Below are positions 13,486 to 20,063 of a DNA stretch of 24,512 nt, one piece after another. Each line of letters begins with the position of its first letter. The stretch's first letter is position 1. The DNA is from Bacteroidota bacterium (GTDB lineage Bacteria; Bacteroidota; Bacteroidia; Flavobacteriales; Weeksellaceae): assembly GCA_023419095.1 (NCBI GenBank), contig JAEZYN010000126.1, positions 1 to 24,512 of the forward strand, written 5' to 3'. The notes beneath the pieces are model-generated. The model made no database searches. It worked only from the letters and a program-made list of their open reading frames with translations, and was not told the origin of the DNA. Made by a program: the position numbers and the translations under genes.

Positions 13486-15478
13486 AGAGCGTTTCCTTTA
13501 ACCATGCAAAGAATTCACGCTGCCAGACCAACGCGTTTTGCGGATTAAGAACCCAGTGATTTTCGTTCGGGAAGTAAAGGAATTTCGATTTGAGACCGTG
13601 CAGCTTTGCCGCCTGAAACGCTTCCTGCCCCTGTTCATAAGGTACACGATAATCGATACCGCCCTGGATGATCATAATTGGTTTGTTCCATTTATCCACG
13701 AAATTTATGGGATTAAACTCTGTGAATGCTTTCGGCAGCGGTTTGTCCGTCATTTTTCCTATGTCCCAGTTTGCAAACCACAGTTCCTCTGTTGTCAGCG
13801 ACCACGACTGCATATCAAAAAGTCCGTCGTGTGCTATGAAAGTCTTGAAGCGGTTTTCGTGGATGCCCGCAAGCATGAAAACGCTGTAGCCACCGTAGCT
13901 CGCGCCTACCGCACCCATTCTGTCACCGTCAACGTAAGGCAGCGTTTTGGCATAATCTGTCGCGGCGAGATAGTCCTGCATTACCTGTCCGCCCCAGTCC
14001 TGAGAAATCTGTTCGTTCCATTTCGTGCCCCAGCCCGGCATTCCACGGCGGTTTGGCGCCACAATAATGTAATCATTTGCCGCCATTAGCGCAAAATTCC
14101 AACGCGTGCTGAAAGTCTGTGTAAGTGCCGACTGCGGGCCGCCCTGGCAGTAAAGCAACGTCGGATATTTCTTAGACGCATCGAAATTTGTCGGGTAAAT
14201 AAACCACACGCCCATTTCTTTGCCGTCGGTGGTTTTCACCATTTTAAGTTCAGTACGTGACGTAGCTATTTTCGCGTAATTATCTTTATTAATGTCGGTC
14301 GCACGCGTCATTTCACCGTTTTTCAGGTTTACTTTATACAGATCTGCGTTGTGATTCATGTCGGTACGTCCCACCAAAAGTGTATTTTTTTCCTGTGCGT
14401 AGATTTCAGTCACATCAAAATTGCCTCTCGTAACCTGCTGAATTTTAGCGTTTTTCGGACTTAAAGAAAAAAGCTGTTTTGTACCGCGGAATGCTGTTGT
14501 GAAATAGATTGTTTTCGAATCCTGTGTCCAGAACACATCACCTGTAACGCTTTCATCCCAGTCTTTCGTGAGATTCTGCACTTTTTTAGTTTTCCAGTCC
14601 ATGATCTTTACGTCATTTTTATCGGCTTCATAGCCGTCGCGCGCCATAGATTGCCACAAAAGCGTCTTGCCGTCGGGTGAAAATTTCGGCCCTACATCAT
14701 AACCTTTATTGTCGGCTGTTAAATTGGTTGTCGTGCCTGTCGCTAAATCGTACGCAAAAATATCGGTGTTGGTCGATTTAGCATATTCAGCACCGCTCAA
14801 AGGTTTCGTGACATACAAAAGCTGAGTGGAATCCGTACTCCAGATGAAATCTTCGCTCCCGCCAAAAGGTCTTTGAGGCGCATCCCACGTTTTTCCCTCT
14901 AGTAAGTCCTTTGCGGAAGCCACGTCGTCCGCTACATTTACTACAAAAACATGATTGTATTTTCCTTCATTGAAATAATCCCAATGGCGGTGATTTAAAT
15001 CTGTATAAATATGCGCGGTGGATTTCGGAACATCCTGATATTTGTCTTTACCTAAGACTTTCTCCACCAAAACCTGCTTGCTGAACGCAACTTTTTTGCC
15101 GTCGGGTGAAACCACGATATTATCAACAGCACCCACTGTATAGAAATCGATCCAGGTTTTGCCTGCGTCTTTGGAAAGGTAAATTTTCTCACCTTCGGAT
15201 GCATACAACCCGTTGGAATCCCACTGAATAAGTGATTTCTTCCCTAAATCCAGCGCGGTGGATTCGGAATTTTTAATATTAAAAAAATAACTCTTCTTGT
15301 TGTTTTTTTCGGTCTTCAAATCTGTTTTCCCCACTGAATAAATAAGCGAAGAATGATCAGGTGAAACAGCGTTGACGCCGATTTTGTTCAAAGCCCACAA
15401 AGTTTCGGGCGTCATTACATTCTGGGCGTTCATAAGAAATGGCGCGACAAGCGCGAGCAGGGTGTTTTTAAATTTCAT
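13484..15478 (-). CDS. Secreted S9 family (prolyl oligopeptidase-type) serine peptidase
   Basis: A 664-residue exported peptidase. The signal peptide is MKFKNTLLALVAPFLMNAQ. An N-terminal beta-propeller region (about 30-430) carries WD40/TolB-like blocks such as FSPDGKTLLWQS and VSPDGKKVAFSK. The alpha/beta-hydrolase domain follows, with catalytic Ser in GASYGGYS (S527), Asp in GGIDYRVP (D609) and His in ENHWV (H641). The spacing of 82 and 32 residues is as in dipeptidyl-peptidase IV-type enzymes. The closest functional class is DPP/acylaminoacyl-peptidase; substrate preference is unknown. The ATG at 15478 is preferred over one 51 bases upstream, because that one would place 17 non-signal residues first and would overlap the -7 element. 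Confidence 0.93.
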   Translation of the reverse strand: MKFKNTLLALVAPFLMNAQNVMTPETLWALNKIGVNAVSPDHSSLIYSVGKTDLKTEKNNKKSYFFNIKNSESTALDLGKKSLIQWDSNGLYASEGEKIYLSKDAGKTWIDFYTVGAVDNIVVSPDGKKVAFSKQVLVEKVLGKDKYQDVPKSTAHIYTDLNHRHWDYFNEGKYNHVFVVNVADDVASAKDLLEGKTWDAPQRPFGGSEDFIWSTDSTQLLYVTKPLSGAEYAKSTNTDIFAYDLATGTTTNLTADNKGYDVGPKFSPDGKTLLWQSMARDGYEADKNDVKIMDWKTKKVQNLTKDWDESVTGDVFWTQDSKTIYFTTAFRGTKQLFSLSPKNAKIQQVTRGNFDVTEIYAQEKNTLLVGRTDMNHNADLYKVNLKNGEMTRATDINKDNYAKIATSRTELKMVKTTDGKEMGVWFIYPTNFDASKKYPTLLYCQGGPQSALTQTFSTRWNFALMAANDYIIVAPNRRGMPGWGTKWNEQISQDWGGQVMQDYLAATDYAKTLPYVDGDRMGAVGASYGGYSVFMLAGIHENRFKTFIAHDGLFDMQSWSLTTEELWFANWDIGKMTDKPLPKAFTEFNPINFVDKWNKPIMIIQGGIDYRVPYEQGQEAFQAAKLHGLKSKFLYFPNENHWVLNPQNALVWQREFFAWLKETL

Positions 15479-15512
15479 AGAAAATAAAGATTGATTGATG
15501 AAGTGCTTATTT

Positions 15513-15524
15513 GCACCATGGTGC
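15513..15524. promoter_or_regulatory. Perfect 12-bp palindrome in the S9 peptidase leader
   Basis: GCACCATGGTGC is an exact palindrome lying between the -7 element (15529-15536) and the ATG (15478). It begins about 5 bases downstream of the -7 element, at or just after the expected transcription start. A repressor dimer bound here would block transcription. The function is a guess from position. Confidence 0.35.
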
Positions 15525-15528
15525 TGCA

Positions 15529-15536
15529 CAAAGATA
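15529..15536 (-). promoter_or_regulatory. -7 promoter element of the S9 peptidase gene
   Basis: Read on the minus strand, TATCTTTG matches TAnnTTTG, the same octamer found upstream of queA. It starts 6 bases before the end of the upstream PH-like gene, and the leader would be about 45 bases. No clear -33 element is seen inside the upstream coding end. Confidence 0.55.
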
Positions 15537-15541
15537 AAAAA

Positions 15542-16030
15542 TTAAGATTCACTGGGAATCAGGCTGCGCACAGTGGTCAGGAAAACCGCCGGGTCTTCAG
15601 GCGAAATCATAATGACTTTTCCGCTTTTTAGCTTAATTTTAATTTTCTTTTTGATGTTGGTCACGTACCACACGTCATTTCCATTAAAATAGCCAAAATA
15701 GCCAAAGAGTCCGCCAACACCGAATGTGCGAACGTTGAAACCTATTCTTTCATACTTTTCAATCTCAGCAATATCAGCGAAGGGAATTTTAATCGTGACA
15801 AAAAAATTCTTTATATAAATGGTTTGATTGGTAATTTCGAGTTTTGGTATCATCAGGTAAGCTGAAATTGCCGCAGCTAATAGCAGCGCTGTGACAATCC
15901 ACTTTACAGCTTGACCATCAACTGTGGCAGTGTAAGCCAAAAAAGCTATTGCTCCTGTGGAAAATGCCCCAAAAATAATCGTGTAAATCATGGTCGCGCG
16001 ATCCATCCGCGCGGTCTCAAAACTTTTCAT
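15542..16030 (-). CDS. PH-domain-like membrane protein of unknown function
   Basis: A 162-residue protein with two transmembrane helices (about 15-35 and 42-62) followed by a cytosolic strand-rich part. LEITNQTIYIKNFFVTIKIP followed by FADIAEIEK, and KKKIKIKLKSGKVIMISPED resemble bacterial PH (bPH/DUF304-like) domains. The architecture of a short membrane hairpin plus one PH-like domain is common and its role is unknown. It is 12 bases downstream of the 4-TM membrane protein gene on the same strand, so the two are likely co-transcribed. A glycine/aromatic stretch FGVGGLFGYFGYFNG (about 104-118) is striking but typical of this family. Confidence 0.75.
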   Translation of the reverse strand: MKSFETARMDRATMIYTIIFGAFSTGAIAFLAYTATVDGQAVKWIVTALLLAAAISAYLMIPKLEITNQTIYIKNFFVTIKIPFADIAEIEKYERIGFNVRTFGVGGLFGYFGYFNGNDVWYVTNIKKKIKIKLKSGKVIMISPEDPAVFLTTVRSLIPSES

Positions 16031-16042
16031 CCGATTGCTTGC

Positions 16043-16390
16043 TTAATCATCCGATGAGCCTGCAATACCGCCAAGCAACGAGGTGATCAGTGAAAGTGCA
16101 ATACTGAAAATCAATGCCCACCAAAAGCCGTCAACCGTCATTCCGTCAATAAAATAATCGGCTATTAAAATGACAATCGCGTTGATCACGAAGGAAAACA
16201 GACCGAGCGTAATAATGGTAAGAGGTAAACCCAAAATACTCAGGATGGGTTTAACGATAAGATTTAGGACGCCAAGTACGATAGCAAACACTATAGCGGT
16301 AGCAAAACCGTCAAAATGTACACCGGACAGAATTTTTGTTAAAAAGAAGGCGACAACGGCTGTAATAAGAAGTCGGATAATCAAATTCAT
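16043..16390 (-). CDS. Small 4-TM membrane protein, 'phage holin' family (PF04020/YvlD-like)
   Basis: A 115-residue protein that is almost entirely four transmembrane helices (about 3-22, 28-48, 54-79, 90-112). GVLNLIVKPILSILGLPLTI followed by ITLGLFSFVINAIVI is the hallmark of the PF04020 family, including B. subtilis YvlD. Despite the family name, members are mostly chromosomal and are not proven holins. There are no lysis or phage genes nearby. In Bacillus, yvlD sits in a membrane-stress operon, and here it precedes a PH-like membrane protein, which fits an envelope role; this is inference. Confidence 0.88.
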   Translation of the reverse strand: MNLIIRLLITAVVAFFLTKILSGVHFDGFATAIVFAIVLGVLNLIVKPILSILGLPLTIITLGLFSFVINAIVILIADYFIDGMTVDGFWWALIFSIALSLITSLLGGIAGSSDD

Positions 16391-16592
16391 AGCTTATATT
16401 TTTTAAAAGGTTGATTTTATTTAAGTTTCTTTTGCCTTAAAATTACGAAATTACTTACAGCGAAACGCATGCCTTTTTACAATAAATTTAGTTCAAAATA
16501 CTGGCGAAAAAGCCTGACAACTGCTTTTGACAACTACTTTCGTTTTTAAAGGTGGCTTAAATTTATTATCTTCATCGCAAAAATTATTAATA

Positions 16593-18143
16593 ATGAGACA
16601 TTACGTTAAAGCAATAATGCTTTCTACGGTGTTTGCAGCAAACCTCAATGCGCAAACGGCGGACCCAATGGTACAATCAATCATGAATGAGACTTACCAG
16701 AATTCGCAGCTCGAACAGCTTGCCTACGAACTTCTGGATGGCATCGGACCCCGTCTGGTAGGCAGCCCGAAAATGCAGCAATCGCATGACTGGGCGGTGG
16801 AAAGATTTAAAAATTGGGGCATCGACGCGCGTAACGAACAGTGGGGCGAATGGAAATCCTGGGAAAGAGGAACTTCCACTATCGAGATGGTTGCACCGCA
16901 TTCCCGGTCAATCGAAGGGATGCAGCTTGCTTTCAGCCCGGCCACAGGCGCCAAGGGTGTCACAGCAGATGTGGTAATGCTGCCAGAATTCGGCAGTGCT
17001 TCACAATTTCAGGCCTGGCTTCCTTCTGTGAAAGGCAAATTCGTAATGGTTTCCCAATATCAGGCGTCAGGCCGTCCGGAGTATAACTGGAAAGAATTTG
17101 CAACGCCGGAATCATTTGAAAAAATGAAGAAAGAATTTGAGGAAGCTTCAACAAAATGGCAAAACTCAATAAAATCGACCGGCGAAACTTCACGAACGCT
17201 GAATGCTAAACTTGAAGCTGCCGGCGCGGCGGGAATCATTTCCTCGAACTGGTCCAGAGGATTTGGCGTGAACAAAATATTCTCAGCAGGCACAAAAAAG
17301 ATTCCTGTCGTCGATATTTCACTTGAAGATTACGGCCAACTTTACCGAATGATTCAGCACAAAAACACGCCAAAGTTTAAGATTACAGCGAACTCAAAAG
17401 ACCGCGGCATGGCGCCGACTTTCAATACTGTTGCTGAAATAAAAGGATCTGAGAAACCGGATGAATACATCATTTTATCTGCTCACCTTGATTCCTGGGA
17501 CGGCGGCACCGGTGCTACTGACAACGGAACAGGTACCATCACGATGATGGAAGTTGCCAGGATTCTTAAAAAATTATATCCCAATCCGAAACGCACCATC
17601 ATCGTAGGACTTTGGGGCAGCGAGGAGCAGGGTCTGAACGGTTCGCGGGCTTATGTTTCGGCACACAAAGACCAGATGCCGAAGATCCAGGCACTCTTCA
17701 ATCAGGACAACGGAACCGGACGTATCGCGAACATCAGCGGCCAGGGATTTCTGCATTCGTACGACTATCTGGGCCGTTGGCTGAATGCTGTACCTAAAGA
17801 ACTTACAAAAGATATTAAAACAACCTTCCCTGGTTTTCCCGGCGGTGGTGGATCAGATCATGCGTCGTTTGTAGCGGCGGGCGTTCCTGCGTTTATGCTG
17901 GGATCGCTGAACTGGAGCTACGGAAATTACACTTGGCATACTAACCGTGATACCTACGACAAAATCGTATTTGATGATGTGAAAAGCAACGTAGCGCTGA
18001 TCGCCATCCTGACTTACATGGCCAGCGAAGATCCAGAGAAAGCGTCTTCAGAAAGAATTAAACTTCCGACAGATTCACGCACCGGCGAACCAATGAAATG
18101 GCCTGAAGTTCGTGAGCCTACCAGAAAAGGAGGCGTAGATTAA
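16593..18143 (+). CDS. Secreted M28 family zinc aminopeptidase/carboxypeptidase
   Basis: A 516-residue exported metallopeptidase. Signal peptide MRHYVKAIMLSTVFAANLNAQ ends near residue 21. A PA-like insert (about 120-270) lies before the catalytic part. Probable dinuclear zinc ligands are H298 (SAHLDSW), D310 bridging (GATDNG), E345 (GSEEQG, with E344 the general base), D372 (NQDNG) and H449 (WHTNRDT). The overall layout resembles carboxypeptidase Q-like M28 enzymes that cleave short peptides. The ATG at 16593 is taken because it opens the signal peptide; an upstream in-frame ATG at 16527 adds 22 residues without signal character. A terminator follows. The 202-base upstream gap has a weak -7-like TATCTTCA at 16567. 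Confidence 0.94.
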   Translation: MRHYVKAIMLSTVFAANLNAQTADPMVQSIMNETYQNSQLEQLAYELLDGIGPRLVGSPKMQQSHDWAVERFKNWGIDARNEQWGEWKSWERGTSTIEMVAPHSRSIEGMQLAFSPATGAKGVTADVVMLPEFGSASQFQAWLPSVKGKFVMVSQYQASGRPEYNWKEFATPESFEKMKKEFEEASTKWQNSIKSTGETSRTLNAKLEAAGAAGIISSNWSRGFGVNKIFSAGTKKIPVVDISLEDYGQLYRMIQHKNTPKFKITANSKDRGMAPTFNTVAEIKGSEKPDEYIILSAHLDSWDGGTGATDNGTGTITMMEVARILKKLYPNPKRTIIVGLWGSEEQGLNGSRAYVSAHKDQMPKIQALFNQDNGTGRIANISGQGFLHSYDYLGRWLNAVPKELTKDIKTTFPGFPGGGGSDHASFVAAGVPAFMLGSLNWSYGNYTWHTNRDTYDKIVFDDVKSNVALIAILTYMASEDPEKASSERIKLPTDSRTGEPMKWPEVREPTRKGGVD

Positions 18144-18165
18144 AATAAATTTAGTTAAAAAAATT

Positions 18166-18199
18166 AAGACGTTTGCCTTTCGGTAAACGTCTTTTTTTT
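18166..18199 (+). terminator. Rho-independent terminator of the M28 peptidase gene
   Basis: AAGACGTTTGCC (18166-18177) pairs with GGTAAACGTCTT (18182-18193) around a TTTC loop, with one G-U pair, and runs into eight T residues. It lies 22 bases after the stop. On the other strand the A tract also gives a short T run, so it may serve the convergent xth gene too. Confidence 0.88.
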
Positions 18200-18218
18200 G
18201 ACTTAAATTTAAGTTTTT

Positions 18219-18989
18219 CTAATCAAGTTCAATCCAGACCGGTGCGTGGTCGCTCGATTTTTCCCAGCCGCGTACGTGTTTGTCTACGCCGGCGTCTTTC
18301 AGCGCAGGTAAAAGTTCGGGCGACAGCAGAAAATGATCAATTCTCATTCCGGCATTCCGCTGATAAGCGTTCCGGAAATAATCCCAGAAAGTATAGATGG
18401 TTTCGTTCGGATACAGATGTCTGATGGCGTCCGTCCAGCCCTGCCCGATTAAGTTATGATAGGCTTCGCGCACTTCCGGCAGAAACAGTGCATCATTTTT
18501 AAACTTTTCGGGTTTGTACACATCGTTTTCGGTCGGCATTACATTAAAATCACCCGCGAGAACAATCTTTTTACCCGAATTAATGAGCATTTCTGCGTGT
18601 GCATCGAGACGTTCGAACCAGCGTAATTTGTACTCAAACTTGGGTCCTGGCACGGGATTTCCGTTTGGAAGATACAGACACGCAACGATAAGATCTCCGA
18701 TTTTCACCTCCAGATAACGGCTGGCCTCATCCGAATCGTCGCCCGGCAGCGCGGTTCGTGAGACTTCCGGTTTCCCGGTTTTTGACAAAACTGCCACGCC
18801 ATTCCAGCTTTTTTGCCCGAGCCATACCGCTTCGTAACCCGCGTCCATAATTGCATCTTCCGGAAAATTTTCCTGCGGAGCTTTCAGTTCCTGCAGACAC
18901 GCAATATCAGGTTTGGTTTCGTTGAGCCATCGCAACAGCACAGGTAATCTGCCGTTTATGCCATTTACGTTATAAGTTGCTATTTTCAT
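18219..18989 (-). CDS. xth: Exodeoxyribonuclease III / AP endonuclease
   Basis: A 256-residue enzyme of the exonuclease-endonuclease-phosphatase fold. Motifs in order are YNVNGIN at residues 6-12, QELK with metal-binding E34, LPNGNPVPG, GDFNVMPTENDVY, FWDYFRNAYQRNAGMRIDHF, and SDHAP with D247 and H248. It cuts DNA 5' to abasic sites and has 3' exonuclease and 3' phosphatase activity, in base excision repair. It is divergent from ku with a 77-base gap, so it shares a control region with the end-joining genes. It would process ends or sites left by the deoxyinosine glycosylase. Length and motifs are normal. Confidence 0.94.
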   Translation of the reverse strand: MKIATYNVNGINGRLPVLLRWLNETKPDIACLQELKAPQENFPEDAIMDAGYEAVWLGQKSWNGVAVLSKTGKPEVSRTALPGDDSDEASRYLEVKIGDLIVACLYLPNGNPVPGPKFEYKLRWFERLDAHAEMLINSGKKIVLAGDFNVMPTENDVYKPEKFKNDALFLPEVREAYHNLIGQGWTDAIRHLYPNETIYTFWDYFRNAYQRNAGMRIDHFLLSPELLPALKDAGVDKHVRGWEKSSDHAPVWIELD

Positions 18990-19066
18990 TTGATTTGTTT
19001 GAATTTAAAAAAAATTGACTGTCTTGATTGGAAGAGTTTTTGATATAGCCATTCAAAACCACGAAT

Positions 19067-19846
19067 ATGAGAGCAATTTGGAATGGAGCCATCGGCTTCG
19101 GACTGGTAAATATTCCCATCAAACTTTACACCGCAACCGGCGAAAGCAATCTTGATCTTGATATGCTCGATAAGGATGACCTTTCAAATATTAATTTTAA
19201 AAGAGTAAATGCAACCACCGGAAAAGAGGTCAAGTACGCCGATATCGTGAAAGGCTACAAGCTTGAAGACCGTTATATAGTGCTTACTCCGGAAGATTTC
19301 GAACAGGTAAATCCTGAAAAGAGCAAACTGCTGAACATCAAGCAATTCGTGGACATCAATGAAATCGACAGCATATATTTTGAATCCTCATACTTTCTTG
19401 AGCCGCAGAAAAATGGTGAAGATGCGTACAAACTGCTGCTTAATGCGATGATCAAAACCCAAATGGCAGGCATCGGCACCTTTATTCTGAGAGAGAAAGA
19501 AATTCTGTGTTTGGTTCGTCCGTATGATGATAAAATATTGATTCTTAACCGTATGCGCTATCCTGAAGAGATTCGGAGTTTCGAGGATTTAAAAGTTCCG
19601 TCTGCGAAAAAACCGAACGACGATGAACTCGAAATGGCTGAATCGCTGATCAAGCAGCGCGCAACCAAATTTGATCCGAAAAAATTTAAAAATACATACA
19701 ACGAGGATTTAATGAAAATTATTGAAGCCAAAGCGAAAGGCAAAACCAAGAAAATCGAAGCCAAAGAAGAAGTTTCATCCAAAGCCACCGACCTTATGGC
19801 ACAACTAAAAGCGAGTCTGGAGGCAGGTAAAGCGAAGGCGGGGTAG
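19067..19846 (+). CDS. ku: Ku, non-homologous end-joining DNA-end-binding protein
   Basis: A 259-residue bacterial Ku. MRAIWNGAIGFGLVNIPIKL is the family start, and GIGTFILREKEILCLVRPYD and LILNRMRYPEEI are core blocks. The C-terminal ~30 residues are Lys- and Ala-rich (IEAKAKGKTKKIEAKEEV), the flexible tail that in other species recruits LigD and aids DNA threading. It forms a homodimeric ring on double-strand ends and partners the LigD encoded 217 bases downstream. The ATG at 19067 is fixed by the conserved N-terminus. The gap before it shows no clear TAnnTTTG element, so its promoter is unresolved. Confidence 0.96.
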   Translation: MRAIWNGAIGFGLVNIPIKLYTATGESNLDLDMLDKDDLSNINFKRVNATTGKEVKYADIVKGYKLEDRYIVLTPEDFEQVNPEKSKLLNIKQFVDINEIDSIYFESSYFLEPQKNGEDAYKLLLNAMIKTQMAGIGTFILREKEILCLVRPYDDKILILNRMRYPEEIRSFEDLKVPSAKKPNDDELEMAESLIKQRATKFDPKKFKNTYNEDLMKIIEAKAKGKTKKIEAKEEVSSKATDLMAQLKASLEAGKAKAG

Positions 19847-19850
19847 GTTT

Positions 19851-19890
19851 TGTTTAAACGTGTTTAAAGTTGTTTAAAGTTGTTTAAATT
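19851..19890. repeat. Four tandem copies of a TGTTTAAAGT decamer
   Basis: Four decamers stand end to end: TGTTTAAACG, TGTTTAAAGT twice, and TGTTTAAATT. They start five bases after the ku stop. Five looser GTTCAA copies follow down to about 19950, and then a 14-bp palindrome TTTAAACGTTTAAA (19953-19966). The repeats are AT-rich and could be a protein-binding site or a slippage-expanded tract. Confidence 0.75.
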
Positions 19891-20005
19891 GTTCAAGGGG
19901 TTTAATGGTTCAATGTTGTTCAAATGGTTCAAGTTGCGAATAGTTCAAGTTTTTTAAACGTTTAAACCATGCAACTTGTTCGCTAATGACCAATTTGTGC
20001 TAATC

Positions 20006-20057
20006 CGATATAATTCGTCATAATTCGTATCATTCGATATAATTCGTCATAATTCGT
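20006..20057. repeat. Perfect 23-bp direct repeat (two copies) upstream of ligD
   Basis: Two identical 23-base copies at 20006-20028 and 20035-20057 are separated by six bases (ATCATT). Each contains two ATAATTCGT units, so that nonamer occurs four times in 50 bases. The second copy ends six bases before the ligD ATG, so the repeats fill the leader of ligD. ATTCGT-rich spacers of this kind occur between genes of related genomes, as far as I recall. Confidence 0.8.
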
Positions 20058-20063
20058 TCTAAA

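Noticed and set aside
13538..14089. Plus-strand open frame inside the S9 peptidase gene
   Set aside because: It is the reverse of a conserved catalytic domain and has no start context or recognisable motif.
16043..16390. Phage holin hint of a prophage
   Set aside because: The family name is historical; no lysis, capsid, integrase or attachment sequences are nearby.
16567..16574. TATCTTCA as the promoter of the M28 peptidase gene
   Set aside because: Two bases differ from TAnnTTTG and no -33 partner is visible, so it is mentioned only in the gene entry.
20006..20057. Direct repeats resembling a minimal CRISPR
   Set aside because: Only two copies with a six-base gap, internal nonamer repeats and no cas genes.
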